Assembly (NCBI GenBank): GCA_016789705.1
Contig: JAEUQR010000157.1
Span: 1 to 36,905 of the forward strand
DNA from: Acidobacteriota bacterium
GTDB lineage: Bacteria > Acidobacteriota > Vicinamibacteria > Vicinamibacterales > UBA2999
Direction: 5' to 3'
Length of the DNA stretch: 36,905 nt
The translations under genes were made by a program, and so were the position numbers. The notes under the pieces are model-generated. The model had not been told where the DNA came from. It saw nothing but the letters and a program-made list of their open reading frames with translations, and made no database searches. The number at the start of each line of letters is the position of its first letter. Position 1 is the stretch's first letter. Positions 32,372 through 36,905 of this stretch are shown here, piece by piece.

Positions 32372-32896
32372 ATGGCAGACCTTCGTTATCCCGTTGGCCC
32401 GTTCGTCGCTCCCACGTCGTTCACCGCCGCCGATCGCACCCGCGCGATGACGACGCTCGCCGAGTTCCCCGCCCGTCTGCGCCTCGCCTGCGCCGGCCTC
32501 ACCGACGCGCAGCTCGACACGCCCTACCGGCCCGGCGGGTGGACGGTGCGGCAGGTCGTGCACCACACGGCCGACAGCCACATGCACGCCTACGCGCGCC
32601 TCAAGTTCGCCGTGAGCGAAGAGAACCCCACCATCAAGCCGTACGACGAGGCCATCTGGGCCGGGATGGCCGACGCGCGGCTGGCGCCGGTCGAGATCTC
32701 GCTCGGCCTGCTCGACGGGCTGCACGCGCGGCTCGTCTGGATGCTGCGGTCGCTCGCCGAGGCCGACTTCGCGCGCCGGCTGTTCCACCCGGAACGCGGC
32801 GGCATGTCGATTGACGACTACCTCGCGCTCTACGACTGGCACTCGCGCCACCACACGGCGCACGTCACCGCGCTGCGCGACCGCGAGGGCTGGTGA
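32372..32896 (+). CDS. DinB/YfiT-like metal-dependent protein
   Basis: 174-residue four-helix-bundle protein of the DinB superfamily, YfiT branch. Matching segments are DLRYPVGPF near the start, YRPGGWTVRQVVHHTADSHMHAY (52-74), EENPTIKPYDEAIWA, and YDWHSRHHTAHV (154-165). Likely metal ligands are His65, His160 and His164. Relatives are annotated as metal-dependent hydrolases or thiol S-transferases; catalysis is not established here. The start ATG at 32372 has no Shine-Dalgarno. It is 43 nt upstream of the glycosyltransferase gene, but that gene has its own -10. Confidence 0.88.
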   Translation: MADLRYPVGPFVAPTSFTAADRTRAMTTLAEFPARLRLACAGLTDAQLDTPYRPGGWTVRQVVHHTADSHMHAYARLKFAVSEENPTIKPYDEAIWAGMADARLAPVEISLGLLDGLHARLVWMLRSLAEADFARRLFHPERGGMSIDDYLALYDWHSRHHTAHVTALRDREGW

Positions 32897-32925
32897 CCAC
32901 TGGCGTCCGGCGCCGCGAAGCGCCG

Positions 32926-32931
32926 TAGAAT
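32926..32931 (+). promoter_or_regulatory. -10 hexamer TAGAAT before the glycosyltransferase ATG
   Basis: TAGAAT ends 8 nt before the ATG at 32940, the same hexamer and context as at the acylase gene. It suggests a separate leaderless transcript for the glycosyltransferase/cutC pair. Confidence 0.5.
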
Positions 32932-32939
32932 CGGACGCG

Positions 32940-34196
32940 ATGGCCAGGGTGCTGCTCGCGAGCTGGGGTTCGGTGGGCGATTTGTTTCCCTCTCTCGCAA
33001 TCGCCGATCGGCTGCGCGAGCTCGGGCATGCGCCGGTCGTGGCCACGTGTCCGGCATACGGCGAGCTCGTCGCCCGCGAGGGATTCGACGTTCGCCCGCT
33101 GCGGCCCGACGTGCAGCCCGACGACCCGGCGCTGCTGGCGCGAATCGTCGACCCGAAGCGGGGCTCCGAGGTGGTCATCCGCGAGCTCCTCGTGCCGGCG
33201 CTGCGCGACAGCGTGGCCGATCTCGAGAGCGCGGCGGCGGATGCCGACCTCATCGTGTCGCACCCGGTGACGTTCGCCGCGCGGATCGTCGCCGAGCGGC
33301 GCGGGCTGCCGTGGCTCTCGACCGTGCTGGCGCCGATGTCGTTCTTCTCGCCGCACGACTTCCCGGCCCTGCCGAACGCACCGGGGTTGTCGGTGCTGCG
33401 GCGCCTCGGTCCGTGGACGGGCCGCGCGATCATGGCGATGGCGCACCGGTCAACTGCCTCGTGGACGGCACCCGTGGCCGCGTATCGCCGCGACCTCGGG
33501 CTGCCGGCGGCCGGCGATCCGCTCTACGAAGGTCAGTTCTCGCCGCATGGCACGCTGGCGCTGTTCTCTCAGGCCTTCGGCGCGCCGCAGCCCGACTGGC
33601 CGGACAAGACGACCGTCACGGGATTCCCCTTCTTCAACCGGGCGATTCCCATGCCCGAGGCGGTGGCCACCTTCCTCGACGCCGGGGATCCGCCGGTGGT
33701 CTTCACGCTCGGCTCCTCGGCCGTGCACACGGCCGGCACGTTCTGGCAGGAAAGCCTCGCCGCCGTGCAGGCGCTCGGCAGGCGCGCGCTGCTGCTCGTC
33801 GGGCCAGACCCGGCGCGGGTGCGCGGCACGGTGTCAGCGTCGATCCTGGCCGTCGATCGCGCGCCGCACGATCAGGTGTTCCCGCGCGCGGCGGTCATCG
33901 TGCACCAGGGCGGGGTGGGCACGACCGGGCAGGCACTGCGGGCCGGCCGGCCGCAGCTCGTCGTGCCGCACGCGCACGACCAGTTCGACAACGCCCAGCG
34001 CGTGCGTGAACGCGGCCTCGGACGGGTGCTCTTCTCGCCGCAGTACACGGCGCCGCGCGTGCTCGACGTGCTGCGCGCGCTCGCCGACGATCCGGCCTGC
34101 GGCACGCGTGCCTCGACCGTCGCGATGCAGGTCCGGGCTGAAGACGGCGCCGGACGCGCCGTGGCGGCAATCCTCGAAGCCCTGGGCGTCCGCTGA
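32940..34196 (+). CDS. GT1/GT28-type (UDP-glycosyltransferase-like) glycosyltransferase
   Basis: 418-residue GT-B-fold enzyme of the EryCIII/rhamnosyltransferase-like group. The N-terminal domain starts VLLASWGSVGDLFPSLAIADRLRELGH (the GSxGDxxP acceptor-side loop). The C-terminal donor domain has VVFTLGSSAVH, VHQGGVGTTGQALRAGRPQLVVP (His322) and AHDQFDNAQRV (Asp-Gln at 347-348), the nucleotide-sugar-binding signature. Such enzymes glycosylate small hydrophobic acceptors such as lipids or natural products; the acceptor here is unknown. The stop shares one base with the cutC start, so the two are coupled. The start is set by TAGAAT 8 nt upstream and by the beginning of the beta-1 strand. Confidence 0.9.
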   Translation: MARVLLASWGSVGDLFPSLAIADRLRELGHAPVVATCPAYGELVAREGFDVRPLRPDVQPDDPALLARIVDPKRGSEVVIRELLVPALRDSVADLESAAADADLIVSHPVTFAARIVAERRGLPWLSTVLAPMSFFSPHDFPALPNAPGLSVLRRLGPWTGRAIMAMAHRSTASWTAPVAAYRRDLGLPAAGDPLYEGQFSPHGTLALFSQAFGAPQPDWPDKTTVTGFPFFNRAIPMPEAVATFLDAGDPPVVFTLGSSAVHTAGTFWQESLAAVQALGRRALLLVGPDPARVRGTVSASILAVDRAPHDQVFPRAAVIVHQGGVGTTGQALRAGRPQLVVPHAHDQFDNAQRVRERGLGRVLFSPQYTAPRVLDVLRALADDPACGTRASTVAMQVRAEDGAGRAVAAILEALGVR

Positions 34197-34921
34197 TGGG
34201 CGTGCTCTTCGAATCGTGCGTGGACTCGCTCGACGCGGCGCTGGCGTCGGTGGCCGGCGGCGCCCGCCGGCTCGAGCTCTGCGCGCATCTCGACGTGGGC
34301 GGCACCACCCCCGATCCGGGCCTCGTGCGCGAGGTCGTCGACGCCGTGCCGGTGCCCGTCTTCACGATGGTGCGCCCGCGCGGCGGCCCGTTCGTCTACG
34401 GCGAGGCCGAGGTGGATGCAATGGTGCGCGACATCCGCCTGATGCGCGCGGCCGGCGCGCACGGCCTCGTGTTCGGCGCGCTGCGTGCCGATCGCACGGT
34501 GGACGACGCGGTGATGCGGCGGCTGCTCTCACACGCGCGGCCACTGCCGGTCACCTGTCACAAGGCGTTCGACGAGACGCCGGATCTGCTCGCGGCGCTC
34601 GACACGCTCGTGACCCTCGGCGTGGACCGCGTACTCACCTCGGGCGGCCGGCCCACGGCGGCCGAAGGCATGGCCATGCTCGCGGCGCTCGTGGCCCGCG
34701 CCGGCGACGCACTCACGGTCGTGGCCGGCGGACGCGTCCGCGCCGACACGGTGGCGGCGCTCATCTGGCAGACCGGCGTGCGCGAGGTGCACGCGCGCGT
34801 CATCCGCGAGCCGGCGCCGGCCGATGCGCTGATGCGCGAACGCTGGCGTCGGGACGTCGCGGCGCTCACGGCCGCCGCAAAGTCAGCCCCGGGCCAGAAT
34901 AGGGACAGTCCCTCGGACTAA
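34196..34921 (+). CDS. cutC: Copper homeostasis protein CutC family
   Basis: 241-residue TIM-barrel protein. Family motifs: FESCVDSLDAALASVAGGARRLELC (start), VFTMVRPRGGPFVY (55-68), TCHKAFDET (119-127), RVLTSGGRPTAAEG (145-158) and VVAGGRVRADTVA. CutC was named for copper tolerance in E. coli but its biochemical role remains unsettled. The start overlaps the glycosyltransferase stop by 1 nt (TGATG). The last dozen residues (KSAPGQNRDSPSD) are read from a GGGACAGTCCC palindrome, suggesting the original end was extended by insertion of a repeat; the stop then overlaps the convergent proline dehydrogenase gene. Confidence 0.92.
   Translation: MGVLFESCVDSLDAALASVAGGARRLELCAHLDVGGTTPDPGLVREVVDAVPVPVFTMVRPRGGPFVYGEAEVDAMVRDIRLMRAAGAHGLVFGALRADRTVDDAVMRRLLSHARPLPVTCHKAFDETPDLLAALDTLVTLGVDRVLTSGGRPTAAEGMAMLAALVARAGDALTVVAGGRVRADTVAALIWQTGVREVHARVIREPAPADALMRERWRRDVAALTAAAKSAPGQNRDSPSD
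34902..34912. repeat. GGGACAGTCCC palindrome inside the cutC 3' end
   Basis: A perfect 5-1-5 palindrome, closely related to the GGGGACAGG-type cores elsewhere in the window. It is translated as part of the CutC tail. Confidence 0.5.
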
Positions 34922-35847
34922 CGGAAGAGACTTTTCGCCACGAAGAGGACGTTCGCGGGGCGTTCGGCCAGGCGGCGCATGTACCACGGGAACCAGTAGC
35001 TGCCGTAGGCGATGAGCACGCGGACGTTCTTCCGCTCCTCGGCCAGCCGCCGCTGTTCGCCACGCTGGATGCCGTAGAGCATGTGGATTTCGTAGTCGGT
35101 CCTGCCGATGCCGTTCGCATCGCCGTGCCGCTCGAGCGCGTTGATGATGACGGTATCGTGCGTGCCGTACACGGCGCGGAAGCCGTTGGCGCGCGACTCG
35201 GGCGCCATCATCACCTTGGCGACCTTCACGTAGTTCGCGTCCACCTCGGCCTTGTCGGGGAACGCGACTGACGCCGGCTCTGCGTAGGCGCCTTTCACGA
35301 GGCGGATGCCGATGCCTTCGCGGATCATGCGCGCCGCGTCCGCTTCCGTGCGGCGCAGGTAGGCCTGGAGCGCCACGCCGATCCGCGGCACGTCCTTGCG
35401 CAGACGGCTCACGACCTCGAGCGTCGTGTCCACGTAGGACGACTGCTCCATGTCCACCCAGAAGTAGCTGCCGGCCTCGACCGCGCGGCGGCCGATGGCG
35501 AGCGCGCTGCGGTAGGCGGCCTCGGGGTCGACGTCGAGGCCGAGCTGCGTGAGCTTGATCGACGGCTCGCAGGCGAGTCCGCGCGCCTGCGCCAGGCTGA
35601 TGACCTCGAGATAGTGATCGCGCACGGCGTCGGCTTCGCGCATGTCGGTCACGTTCTCGCCGAGGCGCGTGAAGAGCGCGCCCACGCCGAGCCGCGCCTG
35701 CGCCTCGGCGGCCGTCAGCATGTCGGCCGGGGTTTCGCCCGGCATGAACGTGGAGACGGCGCGGCGGACGAACGACAACTGCGTGCCGTTCTCGCGCAGC
35801 CAGCGATTCTCGGAGGCGGCAAGCAGAAGGGTGCGGGCGAGGGACAT
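34918..35847 (-). CDS. Proline dehydrogenase (monofunctional PRODH)
   Basis: 309-residue FAD enzyme that oxidises proline to pyrroline-5-carboxylate. The ATG at 35845-35847 has TATCGT 7 nt upstream; a GTG three codons earlier falls beside that -10. Barrel motifs: LACEPSIKLTQLGLD (91-105), YFWVDMEQSSYVDTTL (128-143), GVALQAYLRRTEAD (157-170), RLVKGAYAE (182-190), RAVYGTHD (224-231), YEIHMLYGI (252-260) and the substrate-binding helix YMRRLAERP (289-297; R291 and R292). It resembles the monofunctional enzymes of Thermus/Deinococcus type. No pyrroline-5-carboxylate dehydrogenase gene is next to it in this window. Confidence 0.94.
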   Translation of the reverse strand: MSLARTLLLAASENRWLRENGTQLSFVRRAVSTFMPGETPADMLTAAEAQARLGVGALFTRLGENVTDMREADAVRDHYLEVISLAQARGLACEPSIKLTQLGLDVDPEAAYRSALAIGRRAVEAGSYFWVDMEQSSYVDTTLEVVSRLRKDVPRIGVALQAYLRRTEADAARMIREGIGIRLVKGAYAEPASVAFPDKAEVDANYVKVAKVMMAPESRANGFRAVYGTHDTVIINALERHGDANGIGRTDYEIHMLYGIQRGEQRRLAEERKNVRVLIAYGSYWFPWYMRRLAERPANVLFVAKSLFR

Positions 35848-35854
35848 GACGTCC

Positions 35855-35860
35855 ACGATA
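35855..35860 (-). promoter_or_regulatory. -10 hexamer TATCGT before the proline dehydrogenase ATG
   Basis: TATCGT on the minus strand ends 7 nt before the ATG at 35847. It is a weaker hexamer, but at the spacing shared by other leaderless-type starts in the window. Confidence 0.35.
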
Positions 35861-35912
35861 CGATGACTCCCGTGATCGACGCGAACCGGGCCCGTCTCGA
35901 AGGACGTCCGCG

Positions 35913-36905
35913 GTGACGCCGCGCGTGGTCGTCGTGGGCGCGGGGGCGGCCGGTCTCATGGCGGCGCTCGCGGCGCGCGAGGCCGGCGCGCACGTGACGC
36001 TCGTCGAGAAGACCGCCGACGGCGGCCGCAAGATCCTCATCAGCGGCGGCGGACGCTGCAACGTGCTGCCGGCGGTGGCCACGCCCGAGCGGTTCGTCAG
36101 CGAGGCATCGCGCACACTCGTGCGGTCGCTCCTCGGCGCGTGGCCGCTGCGCGCGCAGCACAAGTATTTCGAAGACACCCTGGGCGTGCCGCTGGCGCTC
36201 GAAGCGGAAAGCGCGAAGTACTTCCCGGCCTCGAACCGCGCCCGCGACGTGCGCGACGCGCTCGTCTCACGCGCGGCCGCGCTCGGCGTCGAGTGCTGCT
36301 TCGGCGCGGAGGTGACCTCGATCGCCCCGGCCGGCGGCGGCTGGCAGGTGGCCCTTGCAGGCGGCACCCTCACGGCCGATCGGGTCGTGCTCGCCACCGG
36401 CGGACTCTCGGTGCCGGCCACGGGCAGTAGCGGGTTCGGCTTCGACGTGGCGCGCGCCGTGGGCCACACGGTGCATCCCACCTACGCCGCGCTGACGCCG
36501 CTGACGGCCGCGCCACATCCCCTGGCGGATCTGGCCGGCATCTCGCTCGATGTCGCCATCCACGCGCGGTCCGCGCGCGAGGAGGCCGGCTCGACCGGCG
36601 GCTTCCTCGTGACGCACCGCGGCTACAGCGGACCGGCGGTGCTCGATGTGTCGCACGTCGCCGTGCGCAGCCTCGACGCGGGCGGCGCCCGCGCCACCGT
36701 GCACGTGTGCTGGACGGCGATGGACGCCGCGGCGTGGACGGCGGCGTTTCTCGAGGCGCGCGGACTTGCCGTGAACCTCGTCGCGAAGCACGTGCCGCAG
36801 CGCCTCGCGGAGGCGCTCTGCGACGTGGCCGGCGTGACACGCGAGCGGACGTGCGTGCAGCTCAGGCGCGAGGAGCGGGCGCGGCTCGTCGCCGCGCTCA
36901 CCGCA
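35913..36905 (+). CDS. HI0933-family FAD-binding oxidoreductase (3' end outside window)
   Basis: 331 codons of an FAD/NAD(P)-binding protein, truncated by the right edge. The start is a GTG (35913-35915); no in-frame ATG precedes the Rossmann strand. VVVVGAGAAGLMAALAA (5-21) is the FAD site and GRKILISGGGRCN (38-50) is the signature that separates the HI0933/YhiN group from other flavoproteins. Further segments (KYFPASNRARDVRDAL, VVLATGGLSVPATGSSGFGFDVARAVGH, GGFLVTHRGYSGPAVLDVS, partly) agree with the family. Its biological role is unknown, although some members are annotated as aminoacetone oxidases. The gene is divergent from the proline dehydrogenase gene with a 65-nt gap. Confidence 0.92.
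   Translation, partial: MTPRVVVVGAGAAGLMAALAAREAGAHVTLVEKTADGGRKILISGGGRCNVLPAVATPERFVSEASRTLVRSLLGAWPLRAQHKYFEDTLGVPLALEAESAKYFPASNRARDVRDALVSRAAALGVECCFGAEVTSIAPAGGGWQVALAGGTLTADRVVLATGGLSVPATGSSGFGFDVARAVGHTVHPTYAALTPLTAAPHPLADLAGISLDVAIHARSAREEAGSTGGFLVTHRGYSGPAVLDVSHVAVRSLDAGGARATVHVCWTAMDAAAWTAAFLEARGLAVNLVAKHVPQRLAEALCDVAGVTRERTCVQLRREERARLVAALTA

Noticed and set aside
34918..35847. Remnant of bifunctional PutA.
   Set aside because: All proline dehydrogenase motifs and a normal monofunctional length are present; there is no DNA-binding or dehydrogenase part and no sign of truncation.

Overview
The window is high-GC bacterial chromosome with densely packed genes on both strands. It carries no rRNA, tRNA, CRISPR array, transposase or phage gene that I can see. 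The best guess for the source is an Acidobacteriota member, probably of the Vicinamibacteria. The reasons are the large carboxypeptidase-regulatory/TonB-dependent receptors of Oar type, many secreted peptidases of families S9, M14 and M16, a secreted PIG-L deacetylase, and overall composition. This is inference from gene content, not a marker-gene result. No gene-free stretch exceeds about 180 bases.

Layout. 1-9188 (all minus): a PIG-L deacetylase cut by the window edge, two TonB-dependent receptors, a secreted metzincin protease with two fibronectin-III domains, and two overlapping arginine-rich unknown genes. 9283-11989 (minus): an FAD oxidoreductase coupled to a small TfoX-N-like protein, then a full-length Ada repair protein/regulator. 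12103-19027 (plus): a penicillin-acylase-family hydrolase, a membrane diguanylate cyclase with a VUT-like sensor region, and an S9 peptidase overlapping a GNAT acetyltransferase. 19083-20525: an exported LPMO-like copper protein (minus) and a methyltransferase (plus). 20557-24703: an M14 peptidase and an alpha/beta hydrolase (minus), divergent from a MarR regulator (plus) across two near-identical operator palindromes. 24700-27092 (minus): purE-purK-rnhA. 27229-30023 (plus): an M16 peptidase pair, one active and one lacking the metal site. 30056-32299 (minus): an exported collagen-like protein and a GlxA-type AraC regulator. 32372-34921 (plus): a DinB/YfiT-like protein, a glycosyltransferase and CutC. 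34918-36905: a proline dehydrogenase (minus) and a HI0933-type flavoprotein (plus, cut by the window edge).

Functional picture. The region suits a heterotroph living on proteins and polymers: outer-membrane import (two receptors) and many exported hydrolases (metzincin, acylase, S9, M14, M16, LPMO-like), alongside housekeeping genes (purEK, rnhA, ada) and small regulatory units (MarR, GlxA, GGDEF).

Two features cut across genes. Many start codons sit 6-8 nt downstream of a TANNNT-type -10 hexamer with no Shine-Dalgarno sequence, which suggests leaderless transcripts; several genes encoding exported proteins instead have a clear AAGGAG or GGAGG. Several intergenic gaps hold REP-like palindromes built on GGGGTCTGACCC or GGGGACAGG-type cores.
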